From: Dyadobacter pollutisoli
GTDB taxonomy: Bacteria; Bacteroidota; Bacteroidia; Cytophagales; Spirosomataceae
Assembly (NCBI RefSeq): GCF_026625565.1
Contig: NZ_CP112998.1
Location: 4,404,501 to 4,468,500 of the forward strand
DNA: 64,000 nt
Reading direction: 5' to 3'
The notes below the pieces were generated by a model. The model did not search any database. It saw nothing but the letters and a program-made list of their open reading frames with translations, and had not been told where the DNA came from. Within the stretch, counting starts at the first letter, position 1. Each line of letters opens with the position of its first letter. The position numbers and the translations under genes are program-made. This document shows, piece by piece, positions 53,916 to 61,571 of this stretch.

Positions 53916-54692
53916 ATGCAGCTCAACTTTAAACAAATAGGGGAAACTGGCAAGCCGCTGATTATCCTTCACGGCGTCTTTGGTTTTCTGGATAACTGGC
54001 TCACTATCAGCAAATCTATTGCCGACAATGGTTTTAAGGTGTATCTCGTGGATCAACGGCACCACGGCAGGTCACCTCAGGAAGGCCCGCTCAATTTTGC
54101 AACATTAGCAGCCGACCTCAAAGAATTTCTGGAACAGCAGCAAATTTCTGACCCTGTTTTGATCGGACATTCAATGGGCGGAAAAACAGTGATGGAATAT
54201 GCGGTAACTTATCCGGGAAGTTTTGAAAAATTGGTTGTCGTGGATATTGGCCCCAAAGCCTACCCCATTCACCACAGCAAAATATTGAAAGGATTGAATG
54301 CAATTCCGGTCGATATCATCGAAAACCGGAACCAAGCTGATGAAATTCTTAGCGAATACGAGCCGATTTTACCGGTAAGACAATTTCTTTTGAAAAATCT
54401 TTACCGTAAAGACGAAGGAGGATTCGGCTGGCGGTTCAATCTGCCATTGCTGAGTACCGATATGGCCAATGTAGGTGCGGAAATCAAGTCCAACCAGAAA
54501 GTGGAAGCGCCGGTATTATTTATGCGAGGCGAAAAGAGTACTTACATTCTGGATGAAGATCTGGAAGGGATTCTGGACTTGTTCCCCAATGCCCGGCTGG
54601 AAACTATTACCGGTGCCGGTCACTGGGTACAGGCGGACCAACCGAAAGCGTTTGTGGCTACCTTACTTGAATTTTTGGGCGCAGCTATCTGA
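53916..54692 (+). CDS. Alpha/beta hydrolase, YbfF-like esterase
   Basis: 258 residues. The oxyanion loop LHGVFGFLDNW, the nucleophile elbow GHSMGGKTVMEYA, and the catalytic histidine in GAGHWVQAD are in the expected order. The fold and size fit short-chain acyl esterases of the YbfF type. It has no signal peptide and is therefore cytoplasmic. Its last 8 bases overlap the 3' end of the minus-strand lipoprotein gene. Confidence 0.92.
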   Translation: MQLNFKQIGETGKPLIILHGVFGFLDNWLTISKSIADNGFKVYLVDQRHHGRSPQEGPLNFATLAADLKEFLEQQQISDPVLIGHSMGGKTVMEYAVTYPGSFEKLVVVDIGPKAYPIHHSKILKGLNAIPVDIIENRNQADEILSEYEPILPVRQFLLKNLYRKDEGGFGWRFNLPLLSTDMANVGAEIKSNQKVEAPVLFMRGEKSTYILDEDLEGILDLFPNARLETITGAGHWVQADQPKAFVATLLEFLGAAI

Positions 54693-55116
54693 CATATTTC
54701 CTTTTTTGACTGTTGCAGGACGAAACAATCAGCTGATCGTCGCTTAAACTTATTTCCCAGGTGGGGCAATAAACGCAGTTTACAAGCGCACAAATCGGGT
54801 TTGCAGGTAATGCAGCTTGTGGTTTAATGTCCAGCAGCTGGCCATTAATAATAAGCGATTTGGGAGGACAGCAGGCCGGGGTACCGTCGGTATTTAAGAT
54901 AACCCCGTCCTCCCGGAAAGTAAGCGTATCTGACTGGGCGCTGGCCACCGATTCCCAAACATTTTTGTTATCTAACGAGGTCCTTTCGATTTCAATTAAG
55001 CGCCAAGGGCCTTGGATAGTCTTAAAATCCACGTATGACATGACGCCATCCATACTATCCTTCTTGCAGGACAGCAGCACGATCAGGAACAGGGGAATAT
55101 ATAGCAGTCGTTTCAT
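54685..55116 (-). CDS. Hypothetical lipoprotein
   Basis: 143 residues from the ATG at 55116; an in-frame extension to 55149 is rejected since the signal sequence MKRLLYIPLFLIVLLSC starts at 55116. The lipobox is VLLSC with the lipidated Cys at 17. The mature part has five further cysteines, including the CC pair in TPACCPP and later VNCVYC, and a lipocalin-like pattern of strands (WRLIEIERTSLDN, DTLTFREDGVIL). No function is recognised. It overlaps the alpha/beta hydrolase end by 8 bases in a tail-to-tail arrangement. Confidence 0.8.
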   Translation of the reverse strand: MKRLLYIPLFLIVLLSCKKDSMDGVMSYVDFKTIQGPWRLIEIERTSLDNKNVWESVASAQSDTLTFREDGVILNTDGTPACCPPKSLIINGQLLDIKPQAALPANPICALVNCVYCPTWEISLSDDQLIVSSCNSQKRKYVR

Positions 55117-55189
55117 TGTTTTAACTTTGTTCACACATCTATGATCCATTCCCAGCTCATTTGGTTGGAAAAACTTAAAAATTCCTAAA

Positions 55190-55894
55190 ATGAATGACCT
55201 TGCATTGTCGCTTTATCTGATCCCTACTATCCTTGCGGAGGAAACCCAACACCAGGTGCTCAGTCCCCAAATCAGGGAGGTGGTTGGTGAGCTGAATGTA
55301 TTCTTTGTTGAAAATGTACGCACGGCCAGGCGATTCATCAGTAGCCTGAAACTTGGAAAGGTCATTGACGATATCACTTTTATTGAGCTAAATAAAGATA
55401 CGCCTGAGTCGGTTACTGCGCAGGAACTGAAAAAGCTTACTCAAAATGCGGGGGTTATTTCCGAAGCTGGGAGTCCCGGAGTAGCCGATCCTGGCGCGGT
55501 GGCGGTAAATCTGGCGCATCAAATGGGCATACGTGTAGTGCCGCTGGTGGGGCCATCGTCCATTTTGCTGGCATTGATGTCGTCCGGAATGAGCGGCCAG
55601 TCCTTCGCTTTTCACGGTTACCTTCCTATTGATAAAGCACTGAGAAAAAAAACGATCCAGTCGCTTGAACGTGAAGCCAGGCAGCGTCAGCAGACCCAGA
55701 TATTTATGGAAACGCCTTTTCGGAATAATCAGCTCTTGGAGGCTGTACTTGAAACCTGTGCGCCGGACACATTGTTATGTATTGCTTCTAATGTCACAGC
55801 AGGTGATGAATTTATCAAAACGATGTCAATTAAAAACTGGAAATCACATTTGCCCGACCTGCACAAAAAGCCTACTATTTTTATAATCGGCTAA
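55190..55894 (+). CDS. RsmI-like tetrapyrrole-methylase-fold SAM-dependent methyltransferase (short form)
   Basis: 234 residues, shorter than RsmI (about 280). SLYLIPTILAE and the SEAGSPGVADPG loop correspond to the SAM-binding region of the tetrapyrrole-methylase fold, and PLVGPSSILLALMSSGMSG continues it. The closest named protein is RsmI, which methylates the ribose of C1402 in 16S rRNA. This short form is a paralogue of uncertain substrate. It stands alone between a lipoprotein gene and another lipoprotein gene. Confidence 0.88.
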   Translation: MNDLALSLYLIPTILAEETQHQVLSPQIREVVGELNVFFVENVRTARRFISSLKLGKVIDDITFIELNKDTPESVTAQELKKLTQNAGVISEAGSPGVADPGAVAVNLAHQMGIRVVPLVGPSSILLALMSSGMSGQSFAFHGYLPIDKALRKKTIQSLEREARQRQQTQIFMETPFRNNQLLEAVLETCAPDTLLCIASNVTAGDEFIKTMSIKNWKSHLPDLHKKPTIFIIG

Positions 55895-56038
55895 AATCAT
55901 TTCTAAATAACTACAAATCAATCATTTGCAATAACACAAAAAAAAGTATAGTTACTTTCTTTCCAACCAAATATTCTGCAATCCGATCTTGACGGAAAGT
56001 GACTAGTTTTTCTAAATGGTTAAAATCAATTCAAGGTC

Positions 56039-56749
56039 ATGAAAAAATGGATAATATGGACAAGTCTGGCTCTTGCCGCAATGGTATCAGCTTGTAATGA
56101 TGACGGCCTGGACGTGATCACGGTGGTTGACTCCAATTTCGAAACAGGTACCGACAAATGGACGGCCGAATTCGCTGAATATGATACGACGACAGTTGAC
56201 AGCACATTAACAATGAAGTTTGCTCAATCCAGACTACCAACAGGCCTGGACACGTCACAGCACGCATTCATGATCCAGAGCACGAACCGCAGCGACGATA
56301 TGTTTATGTATCTGAAGAAAAAGGTGACGGGATTTGTGCCAAATGGTACTTACGCCGTGCAGTTCGATATTAACCTTGCGACCAACTATCCTGCCAGCAG
56401 CGTTGGCGCCGGGGGGTCTCCGGGAAGCTCGGTTTATCTCAAAGCAGGTGCTTCGGCAAGCGAGCCAGCGAGAAAACTCGTAAAAAGCTTTTATCAATTT
56501 ACATTGGATAAGGGACAGCAGTCCGAGGGCGGCACTGATGCGCTGGTACTGGGTGATGTGGCCAGTGGCCGTGAAGACACGAAATATGCATTGGTCAAAA
56601 GATCAAATTCCGGCAGGCCATTTACGGTGAAGGCGGCTTCCAATGGCGAGATCTGGCTTTTTGTAGGAACCGATTCCGGCTATGAGGGACTGACCAAACT
56701 TTACTACGACAGGATCACGGTGACCATTCATGAGCAACAGATCAATTAA
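56039..56749 (+). CDS. Hypothetical lipoprotein
   Basis: 236 residues. The signal peptide ends in a lipobox, MVSAC, with the lipidated Cys at 19. The following region is beta-rich (SNFETGTDKWTAEFAEYD, VQFDINLATNYPASSVG) and could be a carbohydrate-binding-like sandwich, but I do not recognise a family. It is followed after 22 bases by a hairpin terminator, so it may be transcribed alone. Confidence 0.8.
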   Translation: MKKWIIWTSLALAAMVSACNDDGLDVITVVDSNFETGTDKWTAEFAEYDTTTVDSTLTMKFAQSRLPTGLDTSQHAFMIQSTNRSDDMFMYLKKKVTGFVPNGTYAVQFDINLATNYPASSVGAGGSPGSSVYLKAGASASEPARKLVKSFYQFTLDKGQQSEGGTDALVLGDVASGREDTKYALVKRSNSGRPFTVKAASNGEIWLFVGTDSGYEGLTKLYYDRITVTIHEQQIN

Positions 56750-56770
56750 TTAACACTTCCTCAGCTTCAA

Positions 56771-56808
56771 AAAAACGTCGCGGCATCCTTGAATGTAGCG
56801 GCGTTTTT
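56771..56808 (+). terminator. Rho-independent terminator of the lipoprotein gene
   Basis: An 11-bp inverted repeat (56771-56781 with 56798-56808), one G-T wobble, 16-base loop, ends in five T followed by GTTTT. Confidence 0.8.
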
Positions 56809-56859
56809 GTTTTGAGCGATATTAACAAACGGTTGCAAGACGGATTCCAAAGTGTTTCG

Positions 56860-56867
56860 TAACTTCG
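56860..56867 (+). promoter_or_regulatory. Candidate -7 element TAACTTCG for the MBL-fold gene
   Basis: TAACTTCG is one base from TAnnTTTG and sits 37 bases before the ATG at 56905. Confidence 0.35.
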
Positions 56868-56904
56868 CCACAAAATACAAACAATGCTTTAAATCGTTAC
56901 CTGA

Positions 56905-57543
56905 ATGGTCCAAATACAGACTTTTGTCTTCAACCCGTTTTCAGAAAATACTTATTTGCTTTCCGACGAGACCGGGGAAGCAATTATCATTGATCCAGGC
57001 TGTTATGACCAGTCCGAGTACAAAACACTAACGGACTACATTGCCTCCAACAATCTGACACCAGTTAAGATCATCAACACACATGCCCATATCGACCACG
57101 TTTTGGGAATTGCCGCGCTCAAAAGAAAGTACAATATTCCGTTTTACCTGCACCGCCTCGACGAGCCTGTATTAAAAGCTGTGAAAAGCTATGCTTCCAA
57201 TTACGGGTTTGCTGTTTTCGATGAGCCGGAAATTGACCAGTACCTGAAAGAAGGCGAATCGGTCACTTTTGGAAATACATCATTGAAAATCATTTTTGTC
57301 CCGGGCCATGCGCCAGGCCACGTTGCTTTCGTGAACGATGAGCAAAAGTTTGTGATCGGGGGCGACGTACTATTTCATCTATCCATCGGCCGCACAGACC
57401 TACCAGGCGGGGATCATGCCACATTGCTTTCGAGCATTCGTACACAACTTTTCACATTACCTGACGACTACCAGGTTTTTCCTGGACATATGCAGTCCAC
57501 AACCATTGGTTTTGAGAAAAAACACAATCCCTTTTTCAGATAA
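56905..57543 (+). CDS. MBL-fold metallo-hydrolase, glyoxalase II-like
   Basis: 212 residues. The metal-binding motif is THAHIDHVLG with H60, H62, D64 and H65, and FVPGHAPGH and the closing FPGHM provide the further ligands. Size and motifs fit the glyoxalase-II-like subgroup of MBL hydrolases, acting on a thioester or similar substrate in the cytoplasm. It precedes pssA by 37 bases. Confidence 0.93.
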   Translation: MVQIQTFVFNPFSENTYLLSDETGEAIIIDPGCYDQSEYKTLTDYIASNNLTPVKIINTHAHIDHVLGIAALKRKYNIPFYLHRLDEPVLKAVKSYASNYGFAVFDEPEIDQYLKEGESVTFGNTSLKIIFVPGHAPGHVAFVNDEQKFVIGGDVLFHLSIGRTDLPGGDHATLLSSIRTQLFTLPDDYQVFPGHMQSTTIGFEKKHNPFFR

Positions 57544-57580
57544 CTCCTATTTTCAGTCCGTAAAACATAACCCTACCTAT

Positions 57581-58300
57581 ATGATCCGTCGCAACATTCC
57601 GAATGCACTCACTTGTGGAAATCTCCTTTGCGGATGCATTGGCGTTGTCGAAGCGTTTCATAATAACTTGCTATTGTCCTGCGTACTAATCGGCATCGCC
57701 CTGATCTTTGATTTTTTTGACGGATTTCTGGCCCGTTTGCTGAAAGTAAGCTCACCCATAGGAAAAGACCTCGACTCACTGGCGGATATGGTCACTTTCG
57801 GGTTGCTACCTTCCATTATTCTATATCAGTTGCTGATGCAAAGCATTCCTGACCTTCTCGGGATTTGGAAGGCTTATCCAGCCTTTATCATGGCTATTTT
57901 TTCTGCGATCAGGCTGGCGAAGTTCAACAATGACCCGAGACAGAGCGATTCATTTATTGGAGTCCCCACACCGGCCAATGCCATGCTGATCGGTTCTCTG
58001 CCACTGATTGTCCATACACAGGACGTATTTTGGAAAGATCTGATCATTAATACGAATAATCTGCTGATACTGACTGTCGTAATGTCCTACCTGCTTGTGA
58101 TGGAAATGCCGCTCATCGCATTAAAATTCAAGCATTTTCAATGGAAAGGAAATGAAGCGCGGTTCATTCTGATCCTCCTCACAATTGTTTTACTGATTAC
58201 GCTGAAAATCCTGGCCGTTCCTGCTATTCTAATACTTTATGTCTTGCTTTCAGTGGTTGAAAATCTCAGGAAAAAGAATGAATCAATTGCTAACCAGTAG
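57581..58300 (+). CDS. pssA: CDP-diacylglycerol-serine O-phosphatidyltransferase
   Basis: 239 residues from the ATG at 57581. A longer frame reaching 57416 overlaps the upstream MBL gene and lacks family character. The CDP-alcohol phosphotransferase signature is complete: D47-G48-x2-A51-R52-x8-G61-x3-D65-x3-D69. About six transmembrane helices place it in the inner membrane. It makes phosphatidylserine, the precursor of phosphatidylethanolamine. Confidence 0.95.
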   Translation: MIRRNIPNALTCGNLLCGCIGVVEAFHNNLLLSCVLIGIALIFDFFDGFLARLLKVSSPIGKDLDSLADMVTFGLLPSIILYQLLMQSIPDLLGIWKAYPAFIMAIFSAIRLAKFNNDPRQSDSFIGVPTPANAMLIGSLPLIVHTQDVFWKDLIINTNNLLILTVVMSYLLVMEMPLIALKFKHFQWKGNEARFILILLTIVLLITLKILAVPAILILYVLLSVVENLRKKNESIANQ

Positions 58301-58419
58301 TTTTTGTTGCAATTTTGTGGTCATTTTTTAAGTACATTGCCTCGTAAGTAAACCATGTAATGAAGTCTGACCGGGATTTCCCAACTATCTCATTACCAAT
58401 TCATTTTAGTTTAGAAAGT

Positions 58420-59421
58420 ATGACATTGTCGCGAATTACAGGACTAGGATACTATGTTCCTGAGAACGTTGTTACCAATAGTGACCTAACTCAATGGATG
58501 GAGACATCCGACGAATGGATTCAGGAAAGAACAGGAATTCGCGAGAGGCGCTATTTTGAATTCGGAAAAGACACCAATTATAGCATGGCCGCTGCGGCTT
58601 CCAGGCAAGCCCTCGATCGCGCCGGACTCACTCCCAACGACGTTGACGTCATCGTTTACGCCACCATCACACCCGATTATTTTTTCCCGGGTTCCGCATT
58701 TCTGATGCAGCGCGAACTTGGAATGGACGGGAAACCGGTGATCGATATCCGCGAGCAATGCTCAGGCTTCGTTTATGCCTTGTCGATCGCGGATCAATTC
58801 ATTAAATCCGGCATGTATAAAACTGCGCTGGTGGTGGGTTCGGAGATCCAGTCCACATGGATTGATAAGAGTACTGCGGGACGAAATACCGCGGTTATTT
58901 TTGGTGACGGGGCAGGTGCTGCGGTGGTTACCGCCACTGAAGATCCACAACATTGTATATTATCTACACACCTTCACGCAGATGGCCGCTATGCGGAAGA
59001 GTTATATGTGCGTGATCCCGGTAGTAGCCGCGCAGGCAGGCCGGTCACGAAAGAAATACTGGAAGAAGGAGGATTTAACGTCTTTATGAACGGGAATGCC
59101 GTGTTCAAACACGCAATCGTTCGCTTCGGAGAAGTAATCAATGAGGCCCTGGCTGCCAACGGATACGGCCCCGCAGACCTCGATCTGCTGGTACCACATC
59201 AAGCCAATATCCGCATCAGCGATTATGTAAGGCAGCAATTGGGATTATCTGAATCGCAGGTTATCAACAACTTGCAGCGTTTTGGAAACACCACCGCAGC
59301 CTCCATTCCGATCGCCCTTTCGGAGGCGTGGGAAAACAAGCAGCTTAAAGACGGCGACCTGTTATGCCTTGCTGCATTTGGAAGCGGGTTTACCTGGGCT
59401 TCGGCGCTGATCAGGTGGTAA
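58420..59421 (+). CDS. 3-oxoacyl-ACP synthase III family protein (FabH-type)
   Basis: 333 residues from the ATG at 58420; an in-frame extension to 58360 is less likely. The Cys-His-Asn triad is present at C114 (EQCSGF), H260 (VPHQANIR) and N290 (FGNTTAAS). It condenses an acyl-CoA with malonyl-ACP in initiation of fatty-acid or related synthesis. The QCSG context is found in stand-alone FabH homologues of Bacteroidota; a role other than the primary FabH is possible as no fab cluster is adjacent. It follows pssA by 119 bases. Confidence 0.92.
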   Translation: MTLSRITGLGYYVPENVVTNSDLTQWMETSDEWIQERTGIRERRYFEFGKDTNYSMAAAASRQALDRAGLTPNDVDVIVYATITPDYFFPGSAFLMQRELGMDGKPVIDIREQCSGFVYALSIADQFIKSGMYKTALVVGSEIQSTWIDKSTAGRNTAVIFGDGAGAAVVTATEDPQHCILSTHLHADGRYAEELYVRDPGSSRAGRPVTKEILEEGGFNVFMNGNAVFKHAIVRFGEVINEALAANGYGPADLDLLVPHQANIRISDYVRQQLGLSESQVINNLQRFGNTTAASIPIALSEAWENKQLKDGDLLCLAAFGSGFTWASALIRW

Positions 59422-59428
59422 GCACACG

Positions 59429-59788
59429 CTAGTACTGCCCGATTGAGAGCAACACAAGTGTGCAAGCTTCGATTGGTACGATATTTTTATTAAGTAAAAT
59501 GTTTTTAAATTCAGGATTTTCTGTACCAGGGTTAAAGATGACGCGTTTAGGATTAAGCAAAACGATGTAGTCGTAGTATTCGGGCTGGTGACTGGGGTTA
59601 ATGTACAGGGTAACTGTGTCGACATCCTCCCACTCTATTTTTTCCAGATGAATCTCTTCGCCTAATGCAAACCCTTTTCTGCGACCAAGAAGCAATACGG
59701 GATGTCCGTAGTTCCTGAGTTTTTGAGCCGCCAGGTAAGCGTACCTGGATGGATTAGAAGATGCTCCTATGATAAGAGTACGTTTCAT
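59429..59788 (-). CDS. CoA-binding-domain protein
   Basis: 119 residues from the ATG at 59788, where TLIIGASSNPSRYAYLAAQKL matches the start of the CoA_binding_2 Rossmann fold; an upstream extension to 59890 is rejected. LLLGRRKG and VTLYINPSHQPEYYDYIVLLNPKRVIFNPGTENPEF complete the domain. It probably binds CoA or a nucleotide; its function is unknown. It is convergent with the FabH-type gene, 7 bases away. Confidence 0.9.
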   Translation of the reverse strand: MKRTLIIGASSNPSRYAYLAAQKLRNYGHPVLLLGRRKGFALGEEIHLEKIEWEDVDTVTLYINPSHQPEYYDYIVLLNPKRVIFNPGTENPEFKNILLNKNIVPIEACTLVLLSIGQY

Positions 59789-59934
59789 ACTTTTTGAAAT
59801 TGGTGAACAATAAGAATCCATGATTCCCACACACTTTAAATAACAGTAAAATATCAAAAAAACGTTTCCCGGGAAGTTTTGGAGTAACATCAGTGTAATA
59901 AATCCTTTGAACCTAATATTATATCATAATCAAA

Positions 59935-60507
59935 ATGAATGAGTTAAATGTAAGTCGGAGTTTCTGGAACGAAAAGTGGGCAAAAATTAAATTCGACGAA
60001 ATCGAGAACGCTCCTCATTACGAAGTATCGAATTACGGCAGGTTGAAAAGTTTTCAGAACAACCCGAAGGAAGGGGTAATTATCAAAGGATCGGTTATTC
60101 AGGGTTACAGGTCCCTGAATATCCGTGTGGCAGGGGGAAAAACGATCAACAGGTACGTACATAAGTTAGTAGCCGAGCATTTTGTGGACAAAACCAGCGA
60201 CGAGCACAACTTCGTGATCCATGTAGATTTTGAGAAACAGAACAACTATTTTGAAAACCTTAAATGGGTTACCAAGGCAGAAATGATCGATCACAACCGT
60301 GAAAATCCTGCTTTTATCAACCGGGTCATTCCGAGGCGTACTAAAAATTACAAGCTTACTGAAAGCAAGGTGCGCATCATTAAAAAGCTACTTAAGAATG
60401 ACAATAACCGATTGAAAATGATCGCCAAACAGTTTGGTATCACGCATACTCAGCTTAACCGGATCCGTTCAGGAGAGAACTGGAAACATGTAACCATTGA
60501 AGATTGA
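59935..60507 (+). CDS. NUMOD4/HNH endonuclease-like protein with C-terminal HTH
   Basis: 190 residues. The N-terminal NUMOD4-like motif includes IENAPHYEVSNYGRLKSF. It is followed by an HNH_3-type core, FVIHVDFEKQNNYFENLKWVT (about 94-114), with its His and two Asn, and a C-terminal helix-turn-helix (LKMIAKQFGITHTQLNRIRSG). This is the domain plan of homing endonucleases and related phage or intron proteins. Here it is free-standing in a housekeeping region, with no intron, intein or phage gene seen around it. Confidence 0.85.
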   Translation: MNELNVSRSFWNEKWAKIKFDEIENAPHYEVSNYGRLKSFQNNPKEGVIIKGSVIQGYRSLNIRVAGGKTINRYVHKLVAEHFVDKTSDEHNFVIHVDFEKQNNYFENLKWVTKAEMIDHNRENPAFINRVIPRRTKNYKLTESKVRIIKKLLKNDNNRLKMIAKQFGITHTQLNRIRSGENWKHVTIED

Positions 60508-60520
60508 TTGATTTACTAAC

Positions 60521-60817
60521 TCACTTCTTTTCCGCGGTAGAAACCGTATAACCGCTGCCGTTCGCTCCTTCTTCGTAGTCGACAGATACGCCGATCACAT
60601 ACATCAGGTGACGTTTATCGATAAAGACTTGAATGCCTTCAATGACATAGGTCTGATCAAATTCTGTGGCGGTATCAAAGCCGAGCAGAAAGGTACCGCT
60701 GCACGCGCCACCCCGGAGCCCTACCCTTAGACCATAGGTGTCAGGAATCTTATTGGCCTCTAATGTTGTCTTGATTTCGAGCTTGGCTTTCTCCGTTAGC
60801 TGGATAGGACTTTCCAT
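60521..60817 (-). CDS. IscA/HesB-like iron-sulfur assembly family protein lacking the C-terminal cysteines
   Basis: 98 residues. The first conserved cysteine is present as C39 in RGGACSGTFLLGF. The C-terminal CGCG motif that binds Fe or a cluster in IscA, SufA and ErpA is absent: the chain ends after GSGYTV with a short basic tail. It is therefore shorter than canonical A-type carriers (about 107 or more residues). It may bind another ligand or act as an adaptor. Its stop is 13 bases from that of the convergent NUMOD4 gene. Confidence 0.88.
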   Translation of the reverse strand: MESPIQLTEKAKLEIKTTLEANKIPDTYGLRVGLRGGACSGTFLLGFDTATEFDQTYVIEGIQVFIDKRHLMYVIGVSVDYEEGANGSGYTVSTAEKK

Positions 60818-60920
60818 ATTGTAACCTCAATCTGTATCTTTCGTAACCATGAACACGAATCCCCCGTGCCGTGTTCCATTCGTATTTTAAATAAATAACT
60901 GCTTAATCTTGGCAATCCCT

Positions 60921-60928
60921 TAATTTTG
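60921..60928 (+). promoter_or_regulatory. Candidate -7 element TAATTTTG for the small membrane protein gene
   Basis: Exact TAnnTTTG match, 33 bases before the ATG at 60962. No -33 TTTG at the usual distance. Confidence 0.45.
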
Positions 60929-60961
60929 TGCTTCGTTTTAGCATAAAATTACTGTTGTTAT

Positions 60962-61480
60962 ATGGAATTCTATTTGTTGCTTACTATCCTTTTGCTTGGA
61001 GCTGTTATTGCTGTTGTGATTTATCTGACCATTACAACAGTCGCCGACAAGTTTTTTGAAAAACAAAAACTGGATATCAGGAGCAAAAATATTGAGATCA
61101 CACTTCCCCTACGTTTGCAGGCCTACGAACGCATGTGCCTCTTCCTGGAACGGATCAGCCCAAGCAATTTGTTGTTGCGCTTGGTCCCTTCCGCCATGAG
61201 CGCATTGGAATTGCAACAGATACTACTGCATGAGATCCGGGAAGAATACAATCACAATGTTGCCCAGCAACTATATATGAGTACTATTGCCTGGGAACAG
61301 ATCAACAATGCCATGAACGAAACGGTAGCGGCTATCAATCAGGCGGCTTTGGAAGTAACGCCCGATGCCCCTCCTGCTGACTTGGCTAAAAAGATTTTCG
61401 CACAGGTTATTGATAAGGACGTACAGCCGGTAACCCATGCATTGAAGTTACTAAAAGACGAGATTAGGACATTATTTTAA
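60962..61480 (+). CDS. Conserved hypothetical protein with N-terminal membrane anchor
   Basis: 172 residues. One transmembrane helix (about 3-27) is followed by an alpha-helical cytoplasmic part with predicted coiled-coil character (LPLRLQAYERMCLFLERISP, LQQILLHEIREEYNHNVAQQL). The family is unknown to me. It lies 91 bases before mutS2, with a GC-rich palindromic repeat between them. Confidence 0.8.
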   Translation: MEFYLLLTILLLGAVIAVVIYLTITTVADKFFEKQKLDIRSKNIEITLPLRLQAYERMCLFLERISPSNLLLRLVPSAMSALELQQILLHEIREEYNHNVAQQLYMSTIAWEQINNAMNETVAAINQAALEVTPDAPPADLAKKIFAQVIDKDVQPVTHALKLLKDEIRTLF

Positions 61481-61487
61481 CAACTTC

Positions 61488-61563
61488 GGCGGTCGGCTTT
61501 CGGCTGTCGAATACTTATTTGAATAAAAAATGGTTGACGGCCGAGTGCCGACAGCCGACAGCC
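61488..61563. repeat. GC-rich imperfect inverted repeat before mutS2
   Basis: Two 22-nt arms (61488-61509 and 61542-61563) pair at 18 of 22 positions across a 32-base AT-rich spacer. Both arms are built from the unit GCCGACA or its complement. It ends 8 bases before the chosen mutS2 ATG, so it would be in the leader of mutS2. The composition contrasts with the AT-rich surroundings, suggesting a dispersed repeat element. Confidence 0.6.
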
Positions 61564-61571
61564 ATAAAACA

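Noticed and set aside
57416..57580. 55-residue N-terminal extension of pssA
   Set aside because: It overlaps the end of the MBL gene in another frame; the family start is at 57581.
59866..59875. 10-bp palindrome TTCCCGGGAA between the CoA-binding gene and the NUMOD4 gene
   Set aside because: No spacer for a hairpin and no second copy; too little to call an operator.
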